Counted from the first letter of the stretch, positions 1-12,713 are shown. The stretch: DNA of 64,000 bases from Eudorina sp. 2006-703-Eu-15 (GCA_003117195.1 BDSI01000050.1:620001-684000); one strand, 5' to 3'. The notes: a model not told the origin generated them from the sequence alone. Made by a program: numbers and translations.

Positions 1-279
1 GGGGGCGGGGACCCGCGCGTCGGTGCGCGGTGCGTGGGCTGACGGCATGTGCGTGTGTCGCTGTACAGGGCTGGGCGCCGAAGGCCGAAACCCATCCCGC
101 CATCCGTCTCAGCAAGCTGCCCTTCATCCACCGCCCGCTCTCCTCTTAAGGTGTTCTCTAAACTTATAAACTTACTTCACACGGCAGTGCTGCATATGAA
201 TGCTGTCTTGACCCCTCGGAATCCCACTTCCGCCGCACGTCATCCGCCCCTGTCCCTGCCCGGACCCTGCCCCCGCCAG

Positions 280-3200
280 GACCTCCACACGCACATCACG
301 AACCTCCTGTTGGGGGTCCCGCCGGCCCAGCTACAGCAGCAGCAGCAGCTCCTGACGGGCACCGTGACGCCCCATGCGGTGGGGACAGCGCCCGGCACCG
401 CGACCTTCCTGGGCCCTGCGGGCGCGTCGGACCTGGCATTCAGCGCCGTCGGCGGCGGGGGCGGCGGCGTCAGTGTGGCGACGCCGATGCCCTGGGCGTC
501 TGCCTCGACGGACCTCGGCCAGGTGCGTGGTGCGCTGCGCTGTGAGGGTTGATGGGTGTCCCGGGCGACTCGAGGGGGGGTTTCGAAACGTAAGACGGGC
601 CGCGGACGAAGCCGGTCACAACCCTGCACGCTGCGGAGGAGTAGCCGCGTTCTTAGGCGCTGGCCGTATGTGCGTGCTGTGAGCGCGCTGGTGCAGGGAC
701 TGCAGGATGAGATAGCGGCAGTGGGTTGAGTATGCGGGTGGCGGGGGTGGGCGGTGGCGGGTGGCGGGGGTTCGGCAGCGGGCGCAGAGGCGCCGTAGGA
801 ATGTGAGTCGGGCGTGACCGCGTGAGGCTCGCTATATTGTTCATGTGGGGATTCTCGATTGTGGCGGATGCGTCGGGGTACCGTAGCACAGCGGGAAACA
901 CAGTGGGGCACGGCCAGCGCTGAGAGGATGCGCGCTTGATCATCTGATTGGTGGGCAGATGTTACAGTAAGGGTGCGGGGCGGCGGGATTCGTTGCCTCC
1001 CGCGCCCTGCCACATCGCCCACGACGCACGGTTGGACCCCCTCCCGACGATGCGCGCTTAACTATCCAACGTCCCCCCGGGCTCTCTCCCGTGCCCGCCG
1101 CCGCAGCAATACGGCAGCGGCCGGCTAGGCGCATCCCCGGGCCTTACGCGCGCTTCCTCGCCCGCCCCGCGGCCCCTCAGCGGAGGTCCAGGGGGCCCGG
1201 CGCAGGTTAGTATGGTAGCGGGAAGGTTCACGCCCTGGTAACGACGTCGATGCATGGCTTCGTCTTGGAGCCGCTGAGGGACGACCGACGGGAACCGCAG
1301 CGATCGTGCGCTGATAACCTGTCTGGCTGACGGCTCACGGCGCCTACGTTCTCGGCTTGGTTTTACAGCGGTTTTGTATTGTAATTCTAGCGTTTCTGGT
1401 GGTCTTGGTCTTGCAGCGTTCTTCGCCCTCCGCGCCCTACTGTGCCCGGTGCCGATCGGTCAGTAGGCTTCCTCTTAGCGCTCACGGCGGCTTACGTTGG
1501 CCCAGCCACAGCACCCGGCCGGCTCCGCCGCTTTTTCCCGTTCCAGGTTCTCCGCATCGGCCCCTCTCGTCTGGGCACACCCGGCGGGGCGGGCTTGGGC
1601 GGGTCCTACACGGGCGGGCTGGCGGCGATGCTGGGCGCGGCGGCAGCCGCGGCTGGGTCGGGCGGCATGTCAGGAAGGTGAGGCAGGAGAAGGCCGGCGC
1701 GGCGGGGGAAGGCCCCCCGTCGACACAGCAGGTCTTCCGGACCTCTGCTGCAGCGAACGCGAAGGCACGATGCCTCTCCTGGCCGATGCTTCTGGACTGT
1801 GTCTTTCCTGGCCCCATCACCGCCTGCCATACCGCGTATCATCTCCATCACCGCCTAATATACCGCTTGCCATTGACGGGCCGCGTGTGGGTGCCCGTGT
1901 GCGTGTCGTACCGCCCCAGTCTGGACGAGCTGGTGGCGGCGGCCGCGCTGGCCAGCACCACGGGCAGCGCCTCCGGCGCGGCGGCGCTGCCGGTGCTGGA
2001 GCTGCACAGCCGTACGGCGGAGCTGACGTACAAGGTGGATGTCATCGAGCAGGACCTACGGTGGGCAGGGAAGGGAGGGCGGGGGACTCGCGAGGCGGTA
2101 GATTGGGTGCGGAGGGGTGAGGGGTCCGGCCGGCAGAGGCGATCTGGCGGCCGCAACAGAGGAGACCGCTGGGGCTGCGACGCTGGGGCTGGCTGATCGG
2201 GAACAGACGCTTGGGCTGATCGAGGGTCTAGATGCGGCGCGTAACAGTGTGCGGGTGATGTGATGTGCTGGCTGCACCGACGTTTGCGGTGACTTCCGAA
2301 CCAACCTTTGCACCCATCCAGGATTGCGGCTTCCCCTCAAGCACCCAAGCACGCACGCTGACACGTCCCGGCCCCTCCTGCTGCCGGTCCCGCTCCGCAC
2401 CGGTCCGCGGCACTTTCTGCCCCATCTGACACATCGGACGCACACACACATAACCCCCTTACCCCCTTAATCAGTTTGAGAATGTCTACCAATATCCTAT
2501 ACCCCCTTTCCTAAACCCATAACCCCATACGCCCCTGCGGACGATCCACGGCACAGCATGGAGCGCAGTAAGACGGAGGAGATGCGGCGCATCCTGGCCG
2601 ACATCCGCGACCGCCTTAACCAGCGGCCCGGGACCAGCGGCACCGCGCCGGGCACGGGCGCCGCCACGCCGCAGGGCCTCTCCCCCGTCGAGTCGCTGAC
2701 CTTCCCCGCCGCCGCGGCAGCCACCCTGGAGGCGGGCATGGGCCCCGGCCTGCTGACCAGCCACTCAGCGTTCGTCAACACGCCGTCGGCGGCCGCGGGG
2801 CTGCGGTACGGCAGTGCCGCCGGCGTCAGCATCTCGGGGCCGCAGTTCTCCGACCCAACGCCGGGGCCGGCCAAGGTTCGCGTGTAAGTCGGTCGGGTGG
2901 GGCTGGGGCTCAGGGGCAGGGGGATTTACAGGCGGAGCTGAAGGCCCCCGATCCATGGAAGCCCTTCGCCCCCGGATTGCTGTGCTGGGGGAGTATCGGG
3001 GCGGGCAGGCGCGCGGGGGCCATGGGTTGGTTGGTTGGTTGGTTGGTTGTTACATGTTGTACAGGCCTTACGGCTATAAACATGTGTTCCCCCACAACGG
3101 TCATCCGTCAAAGGGCGCACAAAAGACCAAAAGAACAAAAGGTAGCAGAGTCTCTCATCTCTGCAGCTTTTCCTTCCGCAACTTCTGCACCTGATATAAG

Positions 3201-6200
3201 AAATGACCAAGCTTGCACTGGTCAAACAAAAACATGATTCCGAACATATCCGAGTCATCAGGGAGATCCACCGCTCGACGTAGCGGTTCGTAAACCGGAC
3301 ATTCAATTAGCACGTGTAGCTCGTCCTCTACCGCTCCACTATTGCAAACCCGGCACGTCCGTGTACTGCGCGGCGTGCGCCCGGGCCCCCGTGCTAACCG
3401 CGATACCTCCAGATCCCAACGGCCAAGCCGGAATCGCATTAGCGCCGTGTGATGCTTCCTCGGCATACCAGACGTCATATGGTCCAGCTTTCGCTTGTGA
3501 TCGATCGGTGTGTACGCAAGGCCCATCCAGTTCAGGTACCGACATGCTGTCACGCCTGGCCCCTGCACTCCGGCCCTATCGGTGTACTCAGGGAAGCCCC
3601 TGGGATCCTGATCCAGGCAATCAGCAAACCAATCGCAGAGCAGTCTGCGCCGAAATTCTAAGAGCAAATCTCCAAAAGGGATATCTAGCGCAACAATGGC
3701 TTTTGCCTTGGCCTCCGCACCGAGCGCCTCCTCCACATGCGCCTTATAATCGAACCCCAGGGTTTCGAAAATCCGAAGTACCTTCCCCGCCCAAAAGTAT
3801 TCATGCTCGTTAGTCATATGGCCCGACTCCAGCCATGCCTTAATGTCCTCCTCAAGCACAGCCCTGGCAAGCGAATTTGGCTGTTTGACTAGCCGCTTCC
3901 AAAAGCCGAACACCTGTTGAGCCCAAAAGCAGTGCAGCGGGAGCTGTGATGTCTCCGCAAACAAAAGCCTGTTTGGGGGTAGGCTTGCGCCAACCACCTT
4001 TCGCAGAAAGATCTTCTGAACCTCCACCATCGGGTCAGCCATGGCTTTTTCGAAAACGCCAGCCCTGCTACCCGCATTCCTGACCCAACCTCCCCACTTT
4101 TTCACGCCATGGGTTGCCTCCGCTTACCGTATCCGCTGGTTGCACAGGGCGAGTCGGCAGCATTGCCGCGATGCACCATACGTGCCCGCCATGATGCCCC
4201 CTCGGGATGCAGTACACCAGTTTGGGTCGGGCGGGCTTCTCATTGTACACCAGTTCCAAGGCACCTCGGGGAGCTGCGCGTTGCGCCACCGCCACCGCCA
4301 CCCGGTCAGCCAAACCGAAGCCCGGTTCCCCGCCCCGCCGCTTCCCGGCGCGTCTCCTCTATCCGTCGCCGCCGCAGGTTCGTGGACGAGGACGCCATCC
4401 GCGAGCAGGAGCGGCAGCGGGCGGTGCAGGTGCTGGCGCGGCAGGCGGAGTGGCTCAAACAGCAGGTGAGGTGCGCGAGAGTGCGAGTGGGATCTGCGAA
4501 TCGCCGACAGCTCTTGGGTGACGTGTGTGACTCGACTGCGAAGGCATACGCGGGCGAGGCACACGGTGTCACCGACTGCCACGGCACACGATGACTGCTA
4601 AGGTACCGACCGTGTGCACGCCCAGCCTGCCGTCCCACATGTCCGGATCACGTCGGCATCGGCATGACCCAGGTTGACCCAGGGGCACCCAGGTCCGCAC
4701 CGGCAGGACCTCACCTTCCCGTAACCCCTGTAACACTTGCAACCCTTGTTACCCCCTGCAACCCCCCGTCCCGCCGCGTCCCCCGTTCTGTTGTTGCTGT
4801 TGACACGTCAGATGCTGCGGGAGCACCAAGCGCGGCGCCTGGCGTCGTCGGTGGCCACCTCCGTGGCCAGCGCCTCCCTGCAGCTGCAGCAGCTGGGCTC
4901 GGGGTCGGCGTCGCTGAGCGTCAGCAAGGTGGGGGATATAGGAAATTGGTAGACATATTCAAACTGCGCTGCTGCCAGAGCAAGAGGACGGTGAAGAATC
5001 AACTGTACTAGGTGGTGAGGACGCCGAGCTGCCGACCCAGGGGACGGCGTTTCGCGAGTTGGGGGCGCCCCAACGGTCTGCGGCGCAGCAGATGGGACCT
5101 GTCGCTGGGACACTGCTGCTGGATGGTGGTCTGTGGGGCGGATTGTGGGGAAGGGGTCACCATCCCAGGGTTGCGTAGAACCGCCGCTGATGGTGCTAGG
5201 CTGGGCAAGATACGGAGATCGCTTCATCTTGGTCGCGCGTTGTGAAGCGCCTGCTCATCGCTGTCGTATTGGTGGAACTGCTGGTCACAACTCACACAGA
5301 AGACGGTTCGATGCGAGATGAGAGTTGGTCACAACTCTCATCTCACATCTGAACCGTCCTCTGTGTGTGACCCCCTGTCTGCCGCTGTCTCGCTGTCGCT
5401 CCCGGGTACGTTTTGCCCTCTTACCCACGCAACCACCTCCGCCGCCAACCTCCACCTCCGATCCCCATCTCTCATCTCTCGCAGGACGGGCCACCCCGGC
5501 ATCGGCGGCAGACGAGCAGGTGGGCCTCTTGGGGAGCCCCTCAGGCGTGGAACATGGGGGACGGACTGGGATCAATGAGGGCCGCGTTAGCCCCGGGGCA
5601 TGGGGTCGAGATGCGATGGTTAGGTGAATGGAGCCGATGGTGGGGGTGCTTCGCACCGCACGGGGGCGATGTGGTGCCGTTTCAGCCAACACTCTGCCGG
5701 TGCGGCCGCCGCTGGCGGCTACCAGCCAATACTGTGCTCGTCGGCTGCCGCGTTCGTCAGGCTTATACCCCGCTGGGGCACGCCTACCGCCAGTGTGGAC
5801 AAGCTGTCATCTTCCGCCGGCGCAGACTTTGCGCTCAGGCAGTTACGTTGATCGTCCGAAGCTCAGCTTTCTGTTCGTCTCAAGCAGAGGGCGCCGAGCC
5901 AGGCACGGCCCCAGATGCATGGCATTGGGTCTTGTGTGCCTTGCCGCCTCCGCAAATGCCTGGCTGCGGGTACCTTGACCCCCTGCTGTCGGTCTGGCTG
6001 CGGTTGTCCTGACGCCGAGGTTGCTTGGGTGTCAACGCGCCGCAGGGACACGCGCCGCCCGACCAGCAGCGCACCCCGGCAATCCAGTCCCGGGAAGGCG
6101 AGCCGGCCTGGCAGTATCACCGCCCTCGCCCGGCAGGGCTACCCCCAAACCGACTACAGCTCCGACCCTGAACTGATAGCGGCGATGGCCGCCGCCTACG

Positions 6201-8047
6201 ACGCTCGCGGCGTGTCCCGCCAAGGCAGCGGCGGCGGCGGCGCCGCCGCCGCCGCCGGCGCGGCCTCCAGCCGACCGCCCAAGGCGTTCTCTCGGCTGTC
6301 CGGGCCGACCATCCACGGCAGTCTGGGGGACCTGCCAGCGGCGGCGGCGGCGGCAGCGGTATTGGGAGCTCCCGCCGGCGCTGGGGCTGGCGGCGGCGTA
6401 TCCCGGATGGCGATGACGGCGGGCGCGGCCGCCAGTAGCGGTGCAGGCGGGCGCGGCGGCAGGACAATACGCGGGCTGGGAGACCGGGGCCGCGCCGCAG
6501 TGGCGGACAGCACGGATGGTATGTCCGTCTCTCTCTCTGGGAATGAGTGATGGGGATGAAGGAGACCCGGCCCCCCCGGCTTGCCGCACGCGTTGACGGT
6601 ACGTTCGCGGTCAGTGCATCGGGGCCGCGGCCGCCCTGATTTGCAGATGTGATCCCCGTCAGCGGCATCGGGGCTGGCATGCAGTCGCCACTTTGTGTTG
6701 TGGAGTGTGTTTGGGAAAAGAGTGTGTGTGTGTGTGTGTTCTGGAGCGTGTTTAGAGAAGAAACCGTGTGTACGAGTATGGAGGAGGTGGTTGTTCGGGT
6801 CCGTGACGTTGTGCAGCGAAAATGTGCGTGCGTGTGACCGTCCTTGCTCACCGGCAAACACACATGCACGGTTCCCGTGACCTGGCCGGGCACGGATGTA
6901 GCCCGCTGTGCAGTCCCCACGGATGTACCCTGGGATGCAGGCAACTGTGGTTCGCATTCAACTGCGTGTGGTTGGGCGGTCGGAGGATCGGCGGCCGCAC
7001 GCCCATCGCCTCTCCCCCCTCTCGAATTGCACGCGGGTCCCTCGCGCGGCCTGGCCCGCGTCCATCAATCGATCCATGACTGCCTCTCCCGCGGCCGCGC
7101 AGACGCCCTGGCGCTGCCGCCGCCCGCGCTCTTCTCCTCCCCCTCCCTCGAGTCACCCGTCGGAGGCAGTCGGCCTGCACCGGCCGGCGCCGGCGCGGGC
7201 CGCCCCAGCGGCATACCACAGAGCGTCCGCATGGCCGCCACCGCCGCCTTCGGATCCATCTCGCTGGTTGGCCCAGAGAAGGAGGCGGCGGCGGCGGCGG
7301 CCGCCGCCGCCGCCGCCTCCGGCGGCAGCGGCAACGTCTCCAAGGTCTCGAGCTTCTCGGACAAGATGTCGCACCTGTCGTACCAATCGGCGCTGGACAT
7401 AAAGCAGCAGCCGCAGCAGCAGCTGCGCGCGGGACGGCCACACACCAGCACCGCCGTCAGTGGGGGCGGCGGCTGGGATGCCGCACATGCGGTCGCGTCG
7501 GGACGGTGAACGGGGGAGGGCCGAGCGAGGGAGGGCCCAGAAAGGAGTAGGACGGGATACCTGGCGTGGCTCTGCCCTCCTCCGCTACCGGGTACCGCCT
7601 GGGCCGCCAGCCGCCTGGCTTTGCAGCCCTGCTGTGACCCACCACCACACGCGGCGGGCGGGCGGGCCCTCGCGGCGACACGAGGGGTTGCATGAAGGCG
7701 GCCTGGATGATATGGACCCCGCGGGTCATCGATGACACAGCCGCAGCCTGCCGTCCTGTCGTCCTGCGGGTCCCGTCGACCCGCCGCCGTCTTGCCTTCG
7801 TAATGCGCGGGGTCCTGCCCCGGATTGGCCTTCCACTGCCCTTCAGTGGACGCACGGTAAACCCTAGCTCCGCTGCACCGCACGCGTGAGCGGCGAGCCG
7901 CCGGTAGCGGGAGCCGGCTGGCCACCACCCGACGCGTGGCGGCGGCCCCCCGACGGCCCGGTGACCTCGTGGCATCAACCCATGCACCCAACGCACGTCG
8001 CACGCGTGGTGAAGGATGTCCTGTCGCGCAGCGCAGCGTCCGAATGA
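280..8047 (+). CDS. Large disordered/coiled-coil protein of unknown function (5' end outside window)
   Basis: I do not recognise this protein. Ten exons join in phase: 280-522, 1547-1677, 1920-2060, 2557-2883, 4378-4465, 4812-4928, 5485-5519, 6115-6518, 7103-7505 and 7891-8047, giving about 681 residues to a TGA at 8045. The first exon starts at an acceptor (ccccgccag), so upstream exons probably lie outside the window. The product is rich in Ala, Gly, Ser and Gln (five Gln in a row in exon 1; Ala11 near 7285). Two stretches look like coiled coil: the exon 3/4 junction (YKVDVIEQDLR followed by MERSKTEEMRRILADIRDRL) and exons 5-6 (REQERQRAVQVLARQAEWLK). Exon 8 could also start at 6088, and the terminal exon is the least certain. 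No catalytic motif is visible. The intron 2884-4377 carries an antisense LINE fragment, and the intron 4929-5484 a long hairpin and a dispersed repeat copy. Confidence 0.55.
2471..2510 (-). repeat. Dispersed intronic repeat, degenerate copy
   Basis: Reverse-strand copy of the repeat described at 4931-4984. It shares CAGTTTGA, AATGTCTACCAAT and the CCTATACCCCC end. It lies about 50 bp upstream of the exon starting at 2557. Confidence 0.5.
3025..4105 (-). mobile_element. 5'-truncated LINE-type retrotransposon, C-terminal tail of the RT polyprotein
   Basis: An uninterrupted 316-codon reading frame runs from 4105 to a stop at 3155 on the minus strand. It has the typical C-terminal end of LINE polyproteins: an N-terminal VQKIFLRKVVG block, conserved Trp-rich spacer (FWKRL), then a zf-RVT-like knuckle of spacing C-x2-C-x9-H-x4-C (CRVCNSG...ELHVLIECP) followed by VYEPLR. 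The RT core and endonuclease are absent, and a stop lies seven codons upstream of 4105, so the element is 5'-truncated. Downstream of the stop (in element orientation) the sequence ends in a (CCAA)n run at 3025-3050, a plausible LINE 3' tail. The fragment lies antisense within an intron of the 280-8047 gene and is still open, which suggests a fairly recent insertion. No target duplication was identified. Confidence 0.8.
4931..4984 (+). repeat. Dispersed intronic repeat, best plus-strand copy
   Basis: About 54 bp beginning GGGGGATATAGGAAATTGG and continuing through CAAACTGCGCTGCTGCCAGAG. Nearly the same sequence occurs in reverse orientation at 49033-49086, and more diverged copies at 2471-2510, 32737-32775 and 48414-48457. 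This copy starts two bases after the donor of the exon ending at 4928. Confidence 0.7.
5283..5372. repeat. Long near-perfect inverted repeat (hairpin) in an intron
   Basis: The arm 5283-5326 (begins GGTCACA, ends AGATGAGAGTT) pairs with 5333-5372 (begins AACTCTCATCT, ends TGTGACC) across a 6-nt loop GGTCAC. About 40 base pairs form with one 4-nt and one 1-nt bulge, one A/G-type mismatch and one G-U pair. The motif GGTCACAACTC also appears as a direct repeat at the start of the arm and at the loop. It sits between the exons ending at 4928 and starting at 5485. It could be a foldback mobile-element remnant or a small-RNA precursor; the sequence alone cannot decide. Confidence 0.8.
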
Positions 8048-11000
8048 ATGTGGCCCATTTTTATCTCGTGCGTGTCTCCTCTCAACAGCATCTTGCGCTT
8101 GGTTCGTCAGGTCTCTAGGCCATCGCCGACCTGGCGAACGCGGGGCGTAAGGATGCACTGCGCCTGCAATGCAGAAAGCGGCTTCGGAGTCCGCTCGCGC
8201 GCACCACTGACAGTGAAATCTATTTAATCGGAATCATGAACGGCATTCGAGCATTCCCTCGGCTCCAGGACTCATCCCCATCGTCGCCTTGGGCGCGTGC
8301 AATTTTCTGTACGATGTTTTGATCCAAGCATGAGGTTCCAACGTTCCATTGATGTAGGTCGTCGGTGTGCTGTTTTTTTGAGTGTCTGGGTGGCGTGTCC
8401 GGTGTCCGGTGTGATTTCGGTGTGGGGTAGCGTCGGCTTCAGAGTGGATGTCCGATGGCGCGTGTTCCAGTGAAGATGCGAGAGCCTGCGCGCGGCGCCG
8501 CGCGGTGACCTGACCGACGGTCCAGAGCAACCGGCACGGCGTCGGTGAAGTACGACATTGTTGTTGGTGCTGTACAGCCGATCTCAAGGTGCAGTCGCGG
8601 CAGTGAATGCAGACGGTGAGGAGTGTTTAATGAGGAGCCCGCGAGGTGTGTGTGTGTGTGTGTGTTGCATAGGCAGGCAGAACAGAGGTGCGTGACATGC
8701 ACGGGCGGAGTAGCGCCCCAAAGTGCCCGTATTATACCCATTGCCCGACCCGTGAGGTGTGGGTGTGGGTGGGTGCCCCATGTAGGCGACCCCTCGGCCG
8801 CTATCCGGGGACTCTCGGGGCACGCTGGCCTGGGGCCATGCGCTGCGCCATGCGATGCGGCAGCCAGCACCGTGCAGTGCACTTCACTTCACTGGCCTCA
8901 CCGTGTCCGTCTTGGTATGGGTCCGCCTGGGGCCGCCTCCACGCGGGGCGGCGGGGCGTTGCAGTGCGACCAGGTGCAGCAACAAGCGCGCGTGTGTTAT
9001 TCAAGCAAGCAGAACAGGAGTGCGTGACAAGCGCGCGTGTGTGTGGACTGGGGCGACCCCCGGGTCTGTCGTGTACCCCCCCGTGGTGCGCCGCGTGTTG
9101 ACGGTGCGCCGTACACTCGTCATGCTCGTCATCGAATAACGAACAGCACGGCGCGACCGCGGCGGTGGGTAGCACGCGTCGACAGAGCGAGGTGGTCGCG
9201 GCAGTTGGTGTAGTTCTTGGAAACAGTCGTTCGGCTACGGGATGGAAAAGCTCGCGTGCTTTGCGATCCCCCGGTTTCGTTTTCGGGCGTCATGCAGTTT
9301 TCGTCGATGAGGCCTCTTCGCGCTCCCTGATGGCCTCCCAGGTAGCCTCTTTCCGCGTTCCGTTGTTTTCTTAGACCGGGTTAGGTGTCCAGAAGAGAAC
9401 TTGGTCAGAAGAGATGTGGTGTTTGACTGGTGGTGTGCAAGAGGACTGTAGTATGAAGAGAAGAACGGGGGCGATGATGGCTGATGTGTATGTGTAGAAA
9501 AGATGTGTATGTGTTTAATGTGTTACATGTGTTGTGTGTATATATGTGTGCTTCCTTTGTCCCTCGGCCAGCGGGAGTTCCGCGCAAAGTGTAGATTGGC
9601 TGTCGTACGCCTTGTAGAGCACGGTGCTGCGTCCCCTCCACCGGGCGCCGCGGAGTGCCGCGGTTTGCTTTGGGGGAGCGTTGTGGCTGGTGGAGGGGGG
9701 TGGATGGAGGTGGTGATCGACCCCTACGCGATGAGGAATCCGGCGACTGTCGATGTTCTTCCCAAGGTGAAGGCATATCAGATGAAGGCATGAACCAGTT
9801 GCTGAGCGGCTTCAGTCTATTTAGGACAGCAACCGAAGGTGTGATGCGTCTGCGATGATGGCCGCGACAAATGGCCGCGTTTGCCGCGTGCAGAAGTACA
9901 GACAGGCGGACGGACGGACGGACGGACGGGCGCACACAGTGCTCTGCAACACGAGCCGCTGTGACGGCGTTTACGGTGCTGGCCGTGACGGGGCGGCACC
10001 CCAGGCCCATCCACACTGGGGACCTCCTGCGGCCCCGCCCCGCCCCGTTGCCCCTCCTCACACACCGTACCCACCATCAGGTGGCAGGCTACCGTCCTAA
10101 TGCAGTCGCGCTTGATGTGGACGTCGTCTGGTCGATGTCGTTGTCGGGCTTCGTGTGAGTGCCCTCCCTGGCATGTGGTTTCGGTGATGGCCCTGCCACG
10201 ACGGCGGCCCCTTGTAACCATTCACGGTCACCGTTTCCCCCCGACCCTCCCTTCCCCGTGCACGCCCGCACCCCACCCTACCGCCGTCCGGCCCGTGGGG
10301 ACCGGGCCACTCGCGGTACACCCCCACACCCGCCACACACACCCCACCCCCACACCCCACCCCACCCCCCACGCCCCCACCCCACCCACCCACCCGCCCC
10401 CGCACCCCTACAACCCCTGCGCCCTAACCCACACCCACACACCCCTCGCGTAATTCCACCCAACGCCCCTCCTCCCGCCCCTCAGTCCTGAGCGTTCCCA
10501 CCCCCGCCCCGCCGGCTCTCCCACCAGCCCTCCCCGTCACCGCCCTGCGCCCCACCGTCCCCCACCACCCGCCGCACCGCACGCGCACCCGCGCCCCCGA
10601 TCACAACCCCCTGTGCCCGCGGCCTCTCATGCGTGAGGCCGCGCGCGCCCGGCCGGGCTGGTGGGGAGCCGATCACCCCGGTCCGCCACCCGGCCCTCTC
10701 GCGTAGCGCCCCCTCCCCCCCACCACCACCACCGCCACCGCCACCACCACCGGCCATGCGCAGCTCACATGCTCCCTGATTGCGGCACTTACGTTGCTAT
10801 GTTTGCCAATCCCTCCGCCCGACTGCGACGTCGCCCTTCCGTACACCCGTACACCCATACATTCTTGCACCGCTATTTCCGTCTGCCGTTTCCCGGACCC
10901 ACCCTCTTTCGCGCCGCGGCGCCGCCGGGGTTTGCGTGATTTTCCTTTAATTTAAACTTTGTCTTTGCCTGCCACTTGTCTGCCCTTTGTTGCAACTCAC

Positions 11001-12470
11001 ATCTTCCGTTCGCCTCGCCGTCCATCCGCATTTCGTCCCATTTGCGCAGGTGAGTCCTACGTTCTCGATAATTTGTGCTGTCTGGGGTGTGGTTCGTCTT
11101 AGTGCTGTCGCGCGTTGGTTGGTCCGGGATGGGTCCGGCGGCGACGCGGTCGCCCCCGGTAACGGTGAGCGCATAATCCAAGTATGTATGGTAAGTAACT
11201 TGGGTCGCGTATTGACTCCTGTGCCACGTATCGGTTCCCCAATCCTTACCCTACCGCCGTCTGGCCATACCGGCCGCTTGCCGCAACATCCCTCATGCCG
11301 GGGTAACGGGGGGTTGCCCCGCTCCGACCGGGCACGGCGGAGAGCCCATCCCTCACGTTTTGCCCGCCACCCGGTCGCGTGTTCCGCCATCGTCTGCCGT
11401 GACGTGCGCGCGTCCCTGCCGTACATGTCATTCTGGTCGTACTGCTACCCGTCCGATACCTCTTTTCACGCCGCGCTGCCGCCCACTCATCCCTGCATAC
11501 TGTTTTGTGTTCCTTTGCTCGCTTCTCCAACACCGCGCTCGCTCGCCCCCTTCCTCGCCTTCCCCTGCCTAGTACATCGCCATGCAATTCGGCGATCTCC
11601 GCGGCGCGGCTACACCATCGTTTGTACAGGCCGGTAAAGTAACGTTTATTACGGGATGGGTCGGGTCCGCAAAGCTCATTGCTTACTGATGCACTTGGCG
11701 ACAGCGCTGCCGCGCCGCCGCGCATGCTTGCACCGTCGCATTTTCCACTGTCGTGCAGTTACCTCGCCACGTAAGTATTCTGAGTGGATGCGCCCGGGTT
11801 CGTATCTGGGTTTGGTTTGCTTTTCTTATTTAACCCCGCCACCCGCCACCCGCGACCGGCCACCGGTCACCCGCCACCCACCACCCTCCTACCTGCGCAG
11901 GCAGGCTCAGGCCTGCTGGGTGCATCTAACTCCCGTCGAAGTTAGGAGGATAGGCCATTGAAGGGAAAGTTTGTTTGGGCGACTAGTCTGAGCTGTCAAC
12001 ATCGTAGGCATGTGTGTTTGCGTGCCGACACCTTCATCCCAGACATTGTACGTTTTGAGGTAGACGCGTTGGCGTCACTGGGCATCATTGCATGTCAATA
12101 GTTATGTTGCTGCTGAACGAGAAGCCGTTTCTTCGATGCTAGGCATGCGGTGGTTTGGATCACAGCACGCTGTTATGCTCAAGGTCAAGGAACACAACTG
12201 CGCATGCCATCTTGTTTTCTCACAAGAAAATCATTGAATTTGCTTGTTATGTTGTCCTCGCAAAGCCAGTTTCCTGAGAATGGGAAAACGAGCATATTGG
12301 CACGTTGACGCGATACCAATTTGTTTGCACTGATCAACAACTGCTGTGACGATTTGTATAGCTAGGGAAGGTGTTCAGTCTTTTCCTGAGCCTTGAAGCC
12401 TAGAGGCTCAAAAAGCCTTGAACGCAGCTCACGTAAGTCTTAACAGAAGGTAGACGCACATGAATCATGC
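8048..12470. other. Stretch without an assignable gene
   Basis: No exon series could be built. It contains GT-rich microsatellites (8646-8663), a C-rich, CAC-rich tract at 10315-10460, one copy of a ~0.7-kb dispersed repeat (10555-11250), and an A+T-richer segment (about 11960-12470) that probably represents the 3' UTR of the minus-strand exon at 12471-12713. A weak exon candidate on the plus strand ends with donor AAG|gtgaag at 9768 (peptide VIDPYAMRNPATVDVLPK); I could not link it to any gene. Confidence 0.5.
10555..11250 (-). repeat. Dispersed ~0.7-kb repeat, copy A
   Basis: The reverse complement of this stretch matches 47442-48090 over most of its length with small indels. Shared blocks include the sequence from GGATTGGGGAACCGATACG to the CATACATAC region, the block around the GAGAACGTAG/GAGAACGTAGGACTCACC junction, and the run GCGTGAGGCCGCGCGCGCCC. 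The edges are approximate. No transposase or RT domain is visible. Because the two copies are in opposite orientation 36 kb apart and one lies in an intron, I infer a non-autonomous mobile element rather than a duplicated gene. Confidence 0.7.
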
Positions 12471-12713
12471 CTACACTAAATACAAAGGAACAGCGATTTC
12501 GCAGGGGATCGCCAATACAGTGACACCTCTGAACGTGCCGGATGCCAGCCCGGGGAGAGTGCCCCAGGAGAGCTTGGCAGGAGGGCAGCACATTTCGATG
12601 CCCATCAAGGCCACGACAAAGCTGGTGGTGTAGCCGAGAGCCTGCGGAGCCCCATCAGCAGCGCACACAACCTTGTCACCGTTGAGGACCTCCGAATTGC
12701 AGGACCCCATTCC
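12471..12713 (-). CDS. Last exon of an unidentified Cys-containing protein
   Basis: The minus strand reads an acceptor-like ctctag at 12714 followed by about 80 codons to TAG at 12471. The peptide begins GSCNSEVLNGDKVVCAADGA, contains GYTTSFVVALMGIEMCC, and ends EIAVPLYLV. The wobble pattern is protein-like and the downstream A+T-richer 500 bp resembles an algal 3' UTR. I do not recognise the family. Upstream (12720-12790) the sequence is a small tandem duplication (cgtacgcatcgaccc twice, ccggaaacag twice) and no further exon is visible, so this may be a truncated gene or a gene fragment beside the start of the next gene. Confidence 0.4.
   Translation of the reverse strand, partial: GMGSCNSEVLNGDKVVCAADGAPQALGYTTSFVVALMGIEMCCPPAKLSWGTLPGLASGTFRGVTVLAIPCEIAVPLYLV

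Noticed and set aside
9503..9768. Possible exon ending VIDPYAMRNPATVDVLPK
   Set aside because: A donor is present, but no convincing acceptor and no in-phase partner exons.
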